Counted from the stretch's first letter, positions 16,906 through 27,439 are shown. The stretch is 64,000 nt of DNA from Geomonas diazotrophica (GCF_018919385.1 NZ_JAHLMF010000009.1:62001-126000); one strand, 5' to 3'. The notes: a model not told the origin generated them from the letters alone. Numbers and translations: made by a program.

Positions 16906-17523
16906 ATGCGTATCAGCGAGCAGGCAAAACAGTTGTGCCGGGCCCGGATCCTGGAAAAGGCTGCCGAGCTCTTTGCCGCGCGCGGCTTCGACCAGACCAC
17001 CACCCGCGACATCGCGCTCGCGGCCGGCGTCGCCGCCGGCACCATGTTCAACTACTTCCCCAGCAAGGAGACCATGGCCATGACCATGGTGAACGAGGCG
17101 CTGGCGCGGGGACGGGAGGAATTCCTGACCCGCCTGGAGGGGAGCGAGTCGCTGGAGGAGGAGCTGTTCCTGCTGATCGGCACCGAGCTGCGCCGCCTGC
17201 GCCCCCTGCGCCCCTTCCTGGGGCCGGTGCTGGAACGCTCCCTGAGCCCATTCCCGCGCAAAAGCGTCTGCCCCGAGGGAGAGACGGCGCGCCAGGAACA
17301 CCTGGAGTGCGTGCGGCAGATCATGCAGCGGCACGGCTTCTCCGCTCCGCGCGAAGACGTCGCCGGCACCATCTACTGGTCGCTCTACCTCGGCATCCTC
17401 GCCTTCTGGACCGGCGACGATTCCGAGAACCAGGAGGCATCCCGGGCCCTCATCGATTACGCCATCAGGACCTTCGTGCAGATGATCTCGGGCAACGTGC
17501 AGGGAGGTCCCCATGCCCGCTGA
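16906..17523 (+). CDS. TetR-family transcriptional regulator
   Basis: 205 residues. The N-terminal helix-turn-helix is textbook TetR: ARILEKAAELFAARGFDQTTTRDIALAAGVAAGTMFNYFPSKE. The C-terminal ligand-binding domain is divergent. I chose the ATG at 16906 because it follows the promoter and twin operators and has GGAGAG upstream; longer in-frame starts would run through the promoter. Its stop overlaps the start of the ABC1 kinase gene by 11 bases. It probably represses the downstream export operon and responds to an envelope-related or toxic ligand, which cannot be predicted. Confidence 0.93.
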   Translation: MRISEQAKQLCRARILEKAAELFAARGFDQTTTRDIALAAGVAAGTMFNYFPSKETMAMTMVNEALARGREEFLTRLEGSESLEEELFLLIGTELRRLRPLRPFLGPVLERSLSPFPRKSVCPEGETARQEHLECVRQIMQRHGFSAPREDVAGTIYWSLYLGILAFWTGDDSENQEASRALIDYAIRTFVQMISGNVQGGPHAR

Positions 17524-19054
17524 GCGCCCGCAAAAGCATGGCATCGAGGGTCGGGCCTCGCTCCTTGACCTCATGCCGCAGCAGGAAGAGGCCGCACGGC
17601 GGCGCCTGGCGGAACTGGTCGAATCCGTCGCAGCCAGACGCCCCCCCACCACCTCCTTCTCCCGCCTCTGGATCCTCGGCTCGCTGCAGGCGAAGGTCAC
17701 CTGCGCCTACCTCGCCTACTGGTTGCGCAGCCGCTGGGCCGACGCCGACGAGCGGGAGCGGCTGAAAAGCGAGACCCACCTGAAGGCGGCGCTCGAGCTT
17801 TTGGGGACCATGGGCTACCTGCGCGGGGCGGTGATGAAGCTGGGGCAGATGCTGGCCACCTTCCCGGATGCTCTCCCCGACGAGTTCGCAAGGCTTCTGC
17901 CGGCGCTCCATTTCGAGGCTCCCCCGATGCACTACGCCATGGTGCGCGAGGTGTTCCTGGACGAGTTCGGCAAGGAGCCGCACGAGCTCTTCGAGAGTTT
18001 CGAGCGGGAGGCCTTCGCCGCCGCGTCGCTCGGGCAGGTGCACCGCGCCCGCCTCCGTTCCGGGGAACTGGTGGCGGTGAAGATCCAGTACCCCGGTATC
18101 GCCCGCACCATCGAGGCGGACCTCAAGAACCTGCGGCTCCTCATGCAGCCGATGCGGCTGGGGGAGGACTGGGACAACGTCGTCGCGAAGCTGGCCGAGG
18201 TGGAAAGGGTGCTCCTCGCCGAGACCGACTACCTCGCCGAGGCGAGGTTCGCGCAGGAGGTGGGCAACTCCTTCACCCCGGAGGACGACATCGTCATCCC
18301 GCGGGTCTACCCCGACTACTCCACCCGCCGGGTGCTGACCACGGAACACCTGGAGGGGGTGCACCTGGAGGAGTTCCTGGCCGGCAACCCCTCCCAGGAA
18401 CTGTGCGACCGCTACACCCACCTTTTGACCGTCGCCACGTTGCGCGCGCTGTACCGCACCCGCTGCCTCCTCGCCGACCCCAATCCCGGCAATTACATCT
18501 TCATGCCGGACGGGCGTCTGGGGCTGGTCGACTTCGGCTGCACGCGGCGGTTGACCGAGGAGGAGTGGCAGTTCCAGTGCGAGGTCGAGGAGGCGTTGCT
18601 GCGCCGGGACGAGGAGGAGATGGAGCGCCTCATCGTGAAGTCCTCGCTCTACGACTCGGCCGAGCAGATGGGGCGGGAGCGCCTGGAACTGATCGGGACG
18701 GTGATCCGCTGGCAGCTGGAACCGTGGCTTACGGACGGCCTGTTCGACTTCGGCGACCCCGACTTCTTCCGCCGCGGCATGGACGCCATGGTCGGGGTGA
18801 CGCGCAAGGGGTTCATGCGCGGCATGCCGGTGCACATCTGGACCACGCGTTTCATCCTGGGGGCACGGGGCATCGTGTACCGCTTGAAGGGTCGCTGCGA
18901 TTTCCAGGCGATCTACCGGCGGGAAAGCGGTCGCAACATGGCGGCAGAGTGCGCTGAAACCAGGAGATCAGGCAGGACGGCGCATGTCGCGATGCCCCCT
19001 CCCCCTCCGGGAGAGGGTCGGGGTGAGGGGGCGGATGTGGGGTTGGGCGAATGA
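17513..19054 (+). CDS. ABC1/UbiB (AarF) family atypical kinase
   Basis: 513 residues with the diagnostic ABC1 features: the KxGQ motif (MKLGQM, about 109-114), the alanine-rich loop AAASLGQVHRA, the ATP-binding lysine in VAVKIQYP, catalytic DPNPGNYIF (about 323) and metal-binding DFG in LVDFGCTRR (about 340). Family members are ATPases or small-molecule kinases linked to isoprenoid quinones and lipids. Here the gene sits between a TetR regulator and an ABC exporter, which suggests a lipid-handling job rather than quinone synthesis. The last 40 or so residues read into a GC-rich repeat (PPPPPGEGRGEG) and into the palindromic element, so the native C-terminus has probably been extended by repeat insertion. 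Confidence 0.9.
   Translation: MPAERPQKHGIEGRASLLDLMPQQEEAARRRLAELVESVAARRPPTTSFSRLWILGSLQAKVTCAYLAYWLRSRWADADERERLKSETHLKAALELLGTMGYLRGAVMKLGQMLATFPDALPDEFARLLPALHFEAPPMHYAMVREVFLDEFGKEPHELFESFEREAFAAASLGQVHRARLRSGELVAVKIQYPGIARTIEADLKNLRLLMQPMRLGEDWDNVVAKLAEVERVLLAETDYLAEARFAQEVGNSFTPEDDIVIPRVYPDYSTRRVLTTEHLEGVHLEEFLAGNPSQELCDRYTHLLTVATLRALYRTRCLLADPNPGNYIFMPDGRLGLVDFGCTRRLTEEEWQFQCEVEEALLRRDEEEMERLIVKSSLYDSAEQMGRERLELIGTVIRWQLEPWLTDGLFDFGDPDFFRRGMDAMVGVTRKGFMRGMPVHIWTTRFILGARGIVYRLKGRCDFQAIYRRESGRNMAAECAETRRSGRTAHVAMPPPPPGEGRGEGADVGLGE
18992..19036. repeat. GC-rich hairpin repeat (CCCTCTCC/GGAGAGGG type)
   Basis: The segment CCCCCTCCCCCTCCGGGAGAGGGTCGGGGTGAGGGGG folds as an imperfect hairpin and belongs to the same family as 22400-22548. 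Such elements are common between genes in many GC-rich bacteria. This copy forms the tail of the ABC1 kinase reading frame. Confidence 0.7.
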
Positions 19055-19132
19055 TTATTCGCCCCTACAGTTTCCCTGGCAGACCTTTTTTCGTGAACCG
19101 AACACTGTAGGGGCGAAAAATCTTTCGACCCC
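19045..19132. repeat. MITE-like element made of two inverted palindromic halves
   Basis: The left half (19045-19070) is the palindromic 26-mer also found in the CHAT gene. The right half (19105-19132) is a diverged inverted copy. CGCCCCTACAG (19060-19070) and CTGTAGGGGCG (19105-19115) form an 11-bp perfect inverted repeat around a 34-base loop. It sits 20 bases before the ABC ATPase start, so it could influence its mRNA. Confidence 0.75.
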
Positions 19133-19151
19133 TCCGAAGGAGGAACCAACC

Positions 19152-19837
<686 letters not shown>

Positions 19838-19841
<4 letters not shown>

Positions 19842-22390
19842 GGTTCCTGCTGCGCCACCTCTCCCTTTCCTACGCCCGGCGCCACCTGGCCAAGACCATC
19901 CTCACCCTCCTGGGGGTGGTGGTCGGCGTCACCACCTTCAGCTCGATCAAGACGGCGCAGGACGCGCTGGTGGTCGGCATCGGCTCGACGGTGGACCGGG
20001 TCGCGGGTAAGGCGCACCTGCAGGTGACCATGGAGGGGGGCGTACCCGAGGCCCTGCAGGAAAGGCTCAGGAACCTTCCCGGCATCCGGGCCACCTCCCC
20101 GGTGATCGAGCAGATCGTGGTGCCGGAAAAGGGGGAACTGGGAAGCCTGATGGTGATCGGCGTCGACCTTCTGGGCGACCGCGAGATGCGCGACTACGGC
20201 TTCGAGGGGGACGACGCCGACCTGGACGACCCGCTTCTTTTCCTGGCCCAGCCCGATTCCGCCCTCTTCACCCGCGAGTTCGCCAAGCGCGCCGGGCTCG
20301 CCACCGGCACCTCCCTCGCGGTCAAGGTCCCAAGCGGCGTGAGAAAGGTGACCGCGCGCGGCCTGATGAGCCCCAAGGGGTTCGCCCAGGCCTTCGGCGG
20401 CAACCTCATGGTGGTGGACGTCTACGCAGCCCAGGAGCTCTTCGGCAGGGGGCGGCGCTTCGACCGGATCGACGTGCGGCTCCAGGACGGTGTCAGCGTC
20501 GCCCAGGGGATCGAGCTGCTGCAAAAGGCGCTCGGCCCGGCCTACCGCGTGGAGACACCGGCGCGGCGCGGCGAGCAGATGGAGCGCCTGGTGGCGAACT
20601 TCACCGCCGGCTTCAACGTCTCCAGCGCCTTCGCACTCTCCATCGGCATCTTCCTCATCTTCAACGCCTTCAACGTCTCGGTGAACCGGCGGCGCCGCGA
20701 CATCGGCACCCTGCGCGCCCTGGGGGCCACGCCGCGGCAGGTGCAGCTACTGTTCCTGGCCGAAGCTCTCATCATCGGCCTGCTCGGCGGCGCGCTCGGC
20801 TGCCTGGCCGGGACCGCATTTTCCCAGGCGCTCCTGGTGAGCATGGGGCAGAGCACCGAGATGGTGTACGGCATCTCCGGTTCCGGCATCGTGCACCTCA
20901 CCCCCGCCATCATGCTGCAGTCCATGCTGCTCGGCCTCGTCGCCTCGCTGGTCGGCGCCTGGGGGCCTGCCCTCTCCGCCTCGCGCATCTCGCCCACCGA
21001 GGCCTTCGCCAAGGGCGCCTTCCAGGCCAAGGCGCAGCGCCGGGTGGGACCGAGAATCGCCACGGGTGCGGCCCTCGTCGCCTGCGCCGCGGCGCTCGCC
21101 CTGAGCAGCGCGGTCCAGGGGAACGCGCTGGTGCTCTGCGTGCTCCTCTTGGGGGGGATCGGGCTCGTGCTCCTGATCGGCCCCCTCTCCCGCGCCGTGC
21201 TGCTCGCCCTCGGCCCGCTGCTCACCCGCCTGTTCCCCTCGGCCGGCCCGCTCTCCTCGGACGCGCTGCTGGGCAACCCGCGCCGCAGCTCCGGCACCAT
21301 CATGGCCATGGCGCTCTCGCTCACCTTCGTACTGGGGCTTGGGGGGTACATGGGCTCCACCAGGCTCACCATCGAGCGCTGGATGGACGACATCCTCACC
21401 TGCGACCTTTTCGTGCGCGCCTCGGCCAACTTCTCCCGTCCCGACTTCCTCTACCCCGGCGCGGTGAAGGGCGAGATCCTCGCGCTTCCGGGGGTGCGCA
21501 CCGTGGAGAGCTACCGGGCCATCCGGCCGCAGTTCCGCGACAGGCAGATCCTGGTCGGCTCCGTGGAGATGGACACGCTGATGCAGAGGGTGCGCTACGA
21601 CTTCGCCCAGGGGGACCGCGACTCCATGCGCGAGGGGCTCATCAACAAGGAGATGTGCGCAGTCACCGAGAACTTCCGCGACCGCTTCGGTCTCGGCGTC
21701 GGCGACAAGGTGCCGCTCAACACGCCGGGAGGGATGGTGGAGTTCCCGATCGCCGCCGTGATCCGCGACTACTCGTCGGACCAGGGGGCCGTGTTCCTGG
21801 ACCGCAAGGTATTCCTCAGGCACTGGCAGGACGACCGGGTCGACATCTACGACGTCTCGGTGAAGCCGGGGACCGACCCCGGCCGCGTGCGCGACGCCAT
21901 CCGCGCCAAGCTCTCCGGCAGGTACCCCGCGCTCATCTCGACCCAGCGCGAGTTCAAGGACGAGATCGGCAAGGCCATCGACGCCTTCTACGCGGTCATG
22001 CGCATCACCGTGTTGCTTGCGCTCGGGGTCGCCTTCCTCGGCATCGTCACTTCGCTCCTCATCTCGGTGGCGGAGCGGACCCGGGAGATCGGGATACTGA
22101 AGGCGCTCGGAGCGCTCCCCGGACAGATCGCCCGCAGCGTCGTGCTTGAGGCCCTGGTGCTCGCCCTGGTGGGGCTCATGCTCGCCCTTCCCGCGGGGAA
22201 CCTGTTCGCTTCCTTCATGGAGGGGCCGGTGGCCAGGGCGTTCACCGGCTGGGCCATGCCGCACCACTACCCCTGGGAGGTGCTGGGGCAGCTGCTGGTC
22301 GCCCTCCCCTTGGTCTCCTTCCTCGCCGCCGGCATCCCGGCGCGGCAGGCGGCCGGGGTCAAGGTGACCGAGGCGATCGAGTACGAGTAG
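19838..22390 (+). CDS. FtsX-type ABC transporter permease
   Basis: 850 residues with the duplicated architecture of large FtsX permeases: an N-terminal membrane helix (about 18-40), a periplasmic core domain, an FtsX three-helix block (about 260-390, VSSAFALSIGIFLIFNAFNVSVNRRRRDIGTLRALG), a middle helix pair (about 405-460), a second periplasmic domain and a second FtsX block (about 715-840, with RTREIGILKALGALPGQI). Proteins of this type extract lipoproteins, lipids or other hydrophobic molecules from the inner membrane. The LolA-like and beta-barrel genes downstream support an inner-to-outer membrane export path. Confidence 0.95.
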
Positions 22391-22399
22391 AGCCCGCAT

Positions 22400-22548
22400 C
22401 CTCCCTCTCCCCCCGGGAGAGGGGCGGGGTGAGGGCGCCGGCAGTAGCAACCAGCTTGCCCGTGGCAGCACCCTCACCCGGCCTGCGGCCACCCTCTCCC
22501 GGAGGGCGAGGGGGTGGCCCCCCTCCCGCAAGGGGAGAGGGGGACCGG
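22400..22548. repeat. Composite GC-rich inverted repeat
   Basis: Two hairpin repeats of the CCCTCTCC...GGGGTGAGGG family lie here, at about 22402-22435 and in the opposite sense at about 22470-22548. They fill the 200-base gap between the permease and the LolA-like gene and can fold into stable RNA stems. They could partly separate expression of the last two genes. Confidence 0.7.
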
Positions 22549-22588
22549 TCGGTAACCATTGCACATGCATGTAACGGAGGTATTCACC

Positions 22589-23395
22589 ATGATCCGAATT
22601 CTACTGAAACCGCTGCAATTCCTTCTCGCAGCCGCCCTGCTCCTGCCGGTTACTTCCGCCCCCGCCCTCGCCGCCCCCGACGCACGCGCGCTTTTGAAGG
22701 AATCCGAGAACCGGCACCGCACCAAGACCCAGCAGTACTCGGGCGACCTCACCGTGGTGAACAAGGAGGGGAAAGTCCGCAAAAAAGGGTGGAACAGCTA
22801 CCGCCAGGGGTACGCGGGCGACTCGAAAAACCTGATCCGGTTCACCGATCCTCCCGAGGTGAAGGGGGTGGGCTTTCTCTCCCTGCCGCGGCCCGGCTCG
22901 GAGAACCCCGACCAGTGGCTCTACCTCCCCTCCATGAAACGTGAGCGGCGCATCGCGCCCCAGGACCGCGACGCCTCCTTCGTCGGCACGGACTTCAACT
23001 ACGAGGACATGGAGGAGTTCGACCACGAGAAGTACAAGGTCTCGCTGCAGGGTGAGGAAACGCTCGACGGGCAGCCCTGCTGGGTGATCGCCGCCATCCC
23101 GCTGGAAAAGGGGAGCAGGTCGATCTACCAGAAGCTGACCCTCTACCTGAGAAAGGACATCCTCTACCTGGTGCGCGAGGACCTGGTCCGGAAGGGTGAG
23201 AAGGAGCCGGCCAAGCGCCTGATCCTCTCGGACATCAAGAACGTCGAGGGGCACTACGTCGCCGCGCGCATGGAGATGACCGACCTGAAGAAGGGGAGCC
23301 ACACCACGGTGACGCTGAAGCAGATCTCCTTCAACCGTCCCCAGCCCGCCAGCCGCTTCACGCTGCAGAACCTGACCCGCGAGGGGGGCGATTGA
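22589..23395 (+). CDS. LolA-like outer-membrane lipoprotein-sorting family protein
   Basis: 268 residues with a signal peptide (FLLAAALLLPVTSAPALA). The mature part fits the LolA-like family often annotated as outer membrane lipoprotein-sorting protein: LKESENRHRTKTQQYSGDL, then RPGSENPDQWLYLPSMKRERRI and GTDFNYEDMEEF. These proteins have an open beta-barrel that can shield a hydrophobic cargo. The start at 22589 has ACGGAGG 6 bases upstream. The position right after an ABC ATPase and permease suggests it accepts cargo from them. It overlaps the next gene by 4 bases. Confidence 0.88.
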   Translation: MIRILLKPLQFLLAAALLLPVTSAPALAAPDARALLKESENRHRTKTQQYSGDLTVVNKEGKVRKKGWNSYRQGYAGDSKNLIRFTDPPEVKGVGFLSLPRPGSENPDQWLYLPSMKRERRIAPQDRDASFVGTDFNYEDMEEFDHEKYKVSLQGEETLDGQPCWVIAAIPLEKGSRSIYQKLTLYLRKDILYLVREDLVRKGEKEPAKRLILSDIKNVEGHYVAARMEMTDLKKGSHTTVTLKQISFNRPQPASRFTLQNLTREGGD

Positions 23396-24624
23396 CAACC
23401 CGGCTTCTGATCCTTTTTCTGCTCTTCTTCCCCTGCTCCGCCTTCGCAGAGGGGTTCTCAGGCTACGCCGAGGTGAAGGGCTTCGCCTATGGCGAGCGCT
23501 TCGCGGGCGAACCCCGCGGCGCCGGGTGGGGCACGCTCTACGGCAAGTGGGAACAACGCCTCGACCAGAGCCAGTTCACCTCCTCCCTGCGCGCCGAGTG
23601 GCTCACCTCCCCGCAGACGAGCCCCCTCGTCTTCGACCCGGCGGACCGCAGGCTCAGGCGCCCGCCGCTCTCGGTCCCGGAGCTCTGGCTGCGCATCCCG
23701 CTCGCCCCGTCGCACGACCTGGAGTTCGGGCGCTTCCAACTCGGCTGGGGCAAGACCGACGGCTACTCCCCCGCCGACGCCTTCCTCCCCCGTGACGTCA
23801 CCGACCCCTTCGCCGACGAAAAGCTGCCTCTTTGGGCCGTCCGCCTGAGCGGCCAGGAGGATAACCTGCGCTACCAGGCCGTGCTGGTGCCGGTAACGAC
23901 GCCCTGGCGCCTCCCCCCTCTGGGAAGCCGCAACGCCCCCATCGCCCCGGGCGCGCTCCCCCAGGGAACCAGGTTCTACGAGAAGGACGATGAACCACCG
24001 CTCCCCGGATTCGCCGCCCTGCGCCTTTTGGCCACCCACGGCGACTGGGACCTCGGCGTCTGGGGAAGAAGCGGGGTGCGTCCGGCGCCCATCCTCGAAT
24101 TCTCCCTCGACCCGGCGCTGCAGAGCGGGCCGGCCCCGGTGATCTCGGTCGGGCGGCGCTACCCCCGCGAGCACGGCGTCGGGGTAGAGGTGTCGCGGGT
24201 GGCCGGCCCCTACGTCCTGCGCGGCGAGGCGGCCGCCCTCTTCTCGGCGGACCGGGAGCTTGGTGACGCGCTCATCGGGACCCTGAGCGTCGAGCGCGGC
24301 TTCGGGGACGGGACGCTCCTGGTCACCCTGGCCGGCAACGCCATCGATCCGCCGGTCGATCCGACGCTCCTCTTCGACCGCGGCCTCCTCCCCGCCCTGA
24401 TCGTCGCCTGGAACCGGACCGAGGAGTGGGGCGCCTGGAAGCTGGTCTGGGACTGCGGCCTGAAAAGGGGCGACGGCCTCTTGAAGGGAGAGGTCGGCTA
24501 CAACCTCACCGACACCTGGAAGGTCACCGTGGGGGGCGATCTCCCCTACGGCTCGGAGCAGGGTCCGCTGGGCGCGCTGCACGGCGCGCGGCGCCTCGTG
24601 GCTGCGCTGCGCCGCAGCTGGTAG
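23392..24624 (+). CDS. Outer-membrane beta-barrel-like protein
   Basis: 410 residues. It begins at a TTG coupled to the upstream stop (TTGA overlap, preceded by GAGGGGG). A signal peptide (LLILFLLFFPCSAFA) is followed by alternating amphipathic strands such as YAEVKGFAYGERF, HDLEFGRFQLGWGKTDGY and WGAWKLVWDCGLKRGDG. It resembles DUF1302-type or porin-like barrels but I cannot name the family. No aromatic C-terminal signature is obvious beyond the final RRSW. It completes a TetR, kinase, ABC, LolA-like, barrel gene set and is the natural candidate for the outer-membrane end of the pathway. Confidence 0.75.
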   Translation: MTTRLLILFLLFFPCSAFAEGFSGYAEVKGFAYGERFAGEPRGAGWGTLYGKWEQRLDQSQFTSSLRAEWLTSPQTSPLVFDPADRRLRRPPLSVPELWLRIPLAPSHDLEFGRFQLGWGKTDGYSPADAFLPRDVTDPFADEKLPLWAVRLSGQEDNLRYQAVLVPVTTPWRLPPLGSRNAPIAPGALPQGTRFYEKDDEPPLPGFAALRLLATHGDWDLGVWGRSGVRPAPILEFSLDPALQSGPAPVISVGRRYPREHGVGVEVSRVAGPYVLRGEAAALFSADRELGDALIGTLSVERGFGDGTLLVTLAGNAIDPPVDPTLLFDRGLLPALIVAWNRTEEWGAWKLVWDCGLKRGDGLLKGEVGYNLTDTWKVTVGGDLPYGSEQGPLGALHGARRLVAALRRSW

Positions 24625-24640
24625 CCGCCCGCCGCGGGTA

Positions 24641-24675
24641 CGTATACGCGCCCGCAACCCTTTGCACGGTATACG
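24641..24675 (+). promoter_or_regulatory. Paired GTATACG sites upstream of the CNB-AAA-ferredoxin gene
   Basis: GTATACG occurs at 24642-24648 and again at 24669-24675, 27 bp apart, each holding the palindrome GTATAC. They lie 110 to 140 bases before the start codon in the only intergenic stretch upstream of that gene. They look like a pair of regulator half-sites, but no regulator is identified. Confidence 0.35.
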
Positions 24676-24784
24676 TTTTAGACACCACCCCGCCTTTACG
24701 CTACCATCGTAAACCTCTTCGGCAGTCTGCCACGGCCGAACCGCCAGTGCGCCGGACACCCCACCTGCCGAAGCCGGGAGAACG

Positions 24785-27367
24785 ATGGCTTCAATCAGTT
24801 CCGAGACCATTTCGGGCATACGCCTTTTCAGCGGCCTCAACGAGGAGGAGCTGCAGCGCATCGCGCGGCGCCTGGAGCTGCGCGATTTCGCCGCCGGCGA
24901 CGTGATCCTGGCCAGGCACGAGCCGGCGCAGGAGCTCTACGTGATCCTCTCCGGGAGGATCAGGGTCGAACTCCTGGACCGCTCCGGACAGATCCTCAAC
25001 CTCACCGAACTCGGCATCGGCAACGTGATCGGCGAACGCGCCATCCTGACCGACGAGAAGCGCTCCGCCGACGTGCGCGCCATCACCGAGGTCCAGGCCG
25101 CCCGGCTCACCCGGGAGCATTTCGAGGAACTGCTGGAGGCCATGCCCCTTCTCTACGCCAACCTGAGCCGCATCCTGGCGGCGCAGCTCGGCTCGTGGGC
25201 GCACCGCCACCAGCGCGAGGAGAGCGAGCACCGCGAGGTGATCACCAACATCATCGGCTGGCAGCTCCTCCCGGAATTCGGCGAGTTTCCCGGCACCTCT
25301 CCCTGGGTGCGCCTTTTGAACCAGCGCCTGCAGCACCTGGCCGACACCAGGAGCCACGTCCTCATCCTCGGGGAGCCGGGGACCTGGAAGGACCTCGCCG
25401 CCCGCCTGATCCATTTCCACAGCACCGGGGACCGACCGGTCCTCTTCCTCGACTGTGCCGCCCCTCCGCCGGTGATGGGGGAGGAATGCTCCGCCAGCGA
25501 CTCCGCGCAGCAGAACTCGCTCCTTCTCGGGCTCGCCCAGGAGGCGGCCCTGTTCGGCCACGCCCCCGAGGGCGCCATGTACGCACGCCGGGTCAGGCGC
25601 GGCATGATCGAGCTCGCCGCCGGCGGGGACATCATCCTCAGGAACATCGACTGCCTCTCCGGCGCCGTGCAGGATGAGCTGGTCGATTTCATGGAGAACG
25701 GCCATTTCACCCGCCGCGGGGAGACGAAGCTCAGGAGCGCCCAGGTGCGCATCATCGCCACCTGCGGCAAGCCCCTGCAGCCGCTGGTCGACAGCGGCAA
25801 GTTCAACGCGGTGCTGTTCAAGAAGCTCTCCGGGGAGACCCTTGAGCTCGTGCCGCTCAGGGAGCGCAAGAAGGACATCCCGGTCATCGCCAGGAGCCTC
25901 TTGAAGTCCCTGAACGCGAAGCACCACAAGCAGGTGCGCCGCCTCTCCCAGGACGCCCTGAACCGCCTGGTGGACCACGACTGGCCCCTTAACGCCAGCG
26001 AACTGTACCAGGTCGTCTCCCGGGCCGTCGTGGTCTGCAACGATGACGAGATCCAGCCCGAGCACATCTCGCTGCAGGGGCACCCCTTCGGCGACGGACG
26101 CTTCAACCTGCTCACCCTCCCGGCGGTGGAGAACCTGGCCAGGAACCCGCGCTTCCCGCGCCTTTTGCGCTGGCTCACCGTGCCGCTCTTCCTCGCGGTC
26201 ACGCTCTACACCCTGTTCGGCCCGCGCCAGCACAACGCGGCCAACCTCGTCGCCTGGACCATCGGCTGGCCGGCGCTTTTGGTCACCGCCTTCCTGTTCG
26301 CCCGCGGCTGGTGCAGTTTCTGCCCCATGGAGGCGATCGGCGAGTACCTCGGGGTCTCCAGCCGCGTGGTGCGCGACCCCGCCCCCTGGCTGCGCCGCTG
26401 GGGGCCGTCGCTCTCCTTCGCCGCGCTGGTGGCGATCCTCCTTTTGGAGCAGGCGACCGGCATGTTCAGCTACGCGGGGGCCACCGGCGTGCTCCTCTCG
26501 GGGATCCTCTGCGCCACGGTAAGCGCGGACCTGGTGATCGGCCGCCGGGGGTGGTGCAAGTTCCTCTGCCCGCTGGGGCGGATCGTGAGCCTCGTCTCGC
26601 GCATCTCTCCGCTTGAGATGCACAGCAACCACAACGTCTGCCTGAGCCGCTGCCGCGTCGACGACTGCATCAAGGAGAAGGGGTGCCCGATGGGGCTGCA
26701 CCCCTCGGGCGTTGACAGCTCGGACCACTGCGTGCTCTGCCTGAACTGCGTCAGGAGCTGCCCGCACCGCTCCATGCAGCTCGACCTGAGAAACCCGACC
26801 TGGGGGGGCTTCAACCGGGCCCGGCGCGGCTTCCGCGAGGCGCTCTTCAGCACCACCCTGGTCGGCGTGGTGATTGCCGCCAAGGGAACCCCGCTCCTGG
26901 CCGGCCGCCCCCCGGAGATCTTCACGCGCACCCTCTGGAGCGTGAACGACTACCTGCTGGCCCTGGCCATCGTGGCGGGCTTCACCCTCCTCGCCGCCCT
27001 CGCCTCCGCGGCGGTGCGCGGCACCGGCTGGCGCTCGGTCTTCACCACCAGCGGCCTCGCCTACCTGCCGCTGGCGGTGGCCGGCCTGTTCATGATCTTC
27101 TTTCGGGCCCTCGTGGAGGGGGGCGCCGGGATCGTCCCGCTCCTCGTGGAGGCACTGAGGCTTGAGAACCTCCTGGACGCGGCGGCGCTCACCCCGGAGC
27201 TTGGGACGCTGCGCCTGCTCATCTACCCCTTGCTTTTGCTCGCCGCCGTCTTCTCCTGGGTCATCCTGGGCAAACTGCAGCGTCAGGACGGCCTTCCCCC
27301 CCGGGCGCTGATCGGGCACCGCCTGCTCATCCTGGCGGCCGCGGTCATCTTCATGGCTATCCTGTAA
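24785..27367 (+). CDS. Cyclic-nucleotide-binding / degenerate sigma54-type AAA / membrane polyferredoxin fusion
   Basis: 860 residues. Residues about 10-125 are a CRP/FNR-type nucleotide-binding domain (LFSGLNEEELQRIARRLELRDF, GNVIGERAIL). Residues about 165-400 resemble the AAA domain of sigma54 activators, but Walker A reads GEPGTWKD (about 196-203), the GAFTGA loop reads GAMYAR, and the Walker B acidic pair is replaced in IILRNID, so ATP hydrolysis and sigma54 contact are unlikely. The C-terminal half is a NapH-like membrane module with helices, GWCSFCP, CKFLCP and a ferredoxin cluster (CVLCLNCVRSCP). It may be a membrane redox protein gated by a cytoplasmic nucleotide signal. No DNA-binding domain is visible. 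Confidence 0.88.
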   Translation: MASISSETISGIRLFSGLNEEELQRIARRLELRDFAAGDVILARHEPAQELYVILSGRIRVELLDRSGQILNLTELGIGNVIGERAILTDEKRSADVRAITEVQAARLTREHFEELLEAMPLLYANLSRILAAQLGSWAHRHQREESEHREVITNIIGWQLLPEFGEFPGTSPWVRLLNQRLQHLADTRSHVLILGEPGTWKDLAARLIHFHSTGDRPVLFLDCAAPPPVMGEECSASDSAQQNSLLLGLAQEAALFGHAPEGAMYARRVRRGMIELAAGGDIILRNIDCLSGAVQDELVDFMENGHFTRRGETKLRSAQVRIIATCGKPLQPLVDSGKFNAVLFKKLSGETLELVPLRERKKDIPVIARSLLKSLNAKHHKQVRRLSQDALNRLVDHDWPLNASELYQVVSRAVVVCNDDEIQPEHISLQGHPFGDGRFNLLTLPAVENLARNPRFPRLLRWLTVPLFLAVTLYTLFGPRQHNAANLVAWTIGWPALLVTAFLFARGWCSFCPMEAIGEYLGVSSRVVRDPAPWLRRWGPSLSFAALVAILLLEQATGMFSYAGATGVLLSGILCATVSADLVIGRRGWCKFLCPLGRIVSLVSRISPLEMHSNHNVCLSRCRVDDCIKEKGCPMGLHPSGVDSSDHCVLCLNCVRSCPHRSMQLDLRNPTWGGFNRARRGFREALFSTTLVGVVIAAKGTPLLAGRPPEIFTRTLWSVNDYLLALAIVAGFTLLAALASAAVRGTGWRSVFTTSGLAYLPLAVAGLFMIFFRALVEGGAGIVPLLVEALRLENLLDAAALTPELGTLRLLIYPLLLLAAVFSWVILGKLQRQDGLPPRALIGHRLLILAAAVIFMAIL

Positions 27368-27439
27368 AGCGATAGTGTGAGATAATTCAAGTAACAGCCG
27401 CACGCCATGTCACAGGGTGCCCGGACGTCCGGCATCTTC

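Noticed and set aside
24791-27403. An 870-codon minus-strand frame opposite the CNB-AAA-ferredoxin gene
   Set aside because: It is antisense to a gene with clear motifs and shows no recognisable domain or ribosome site.
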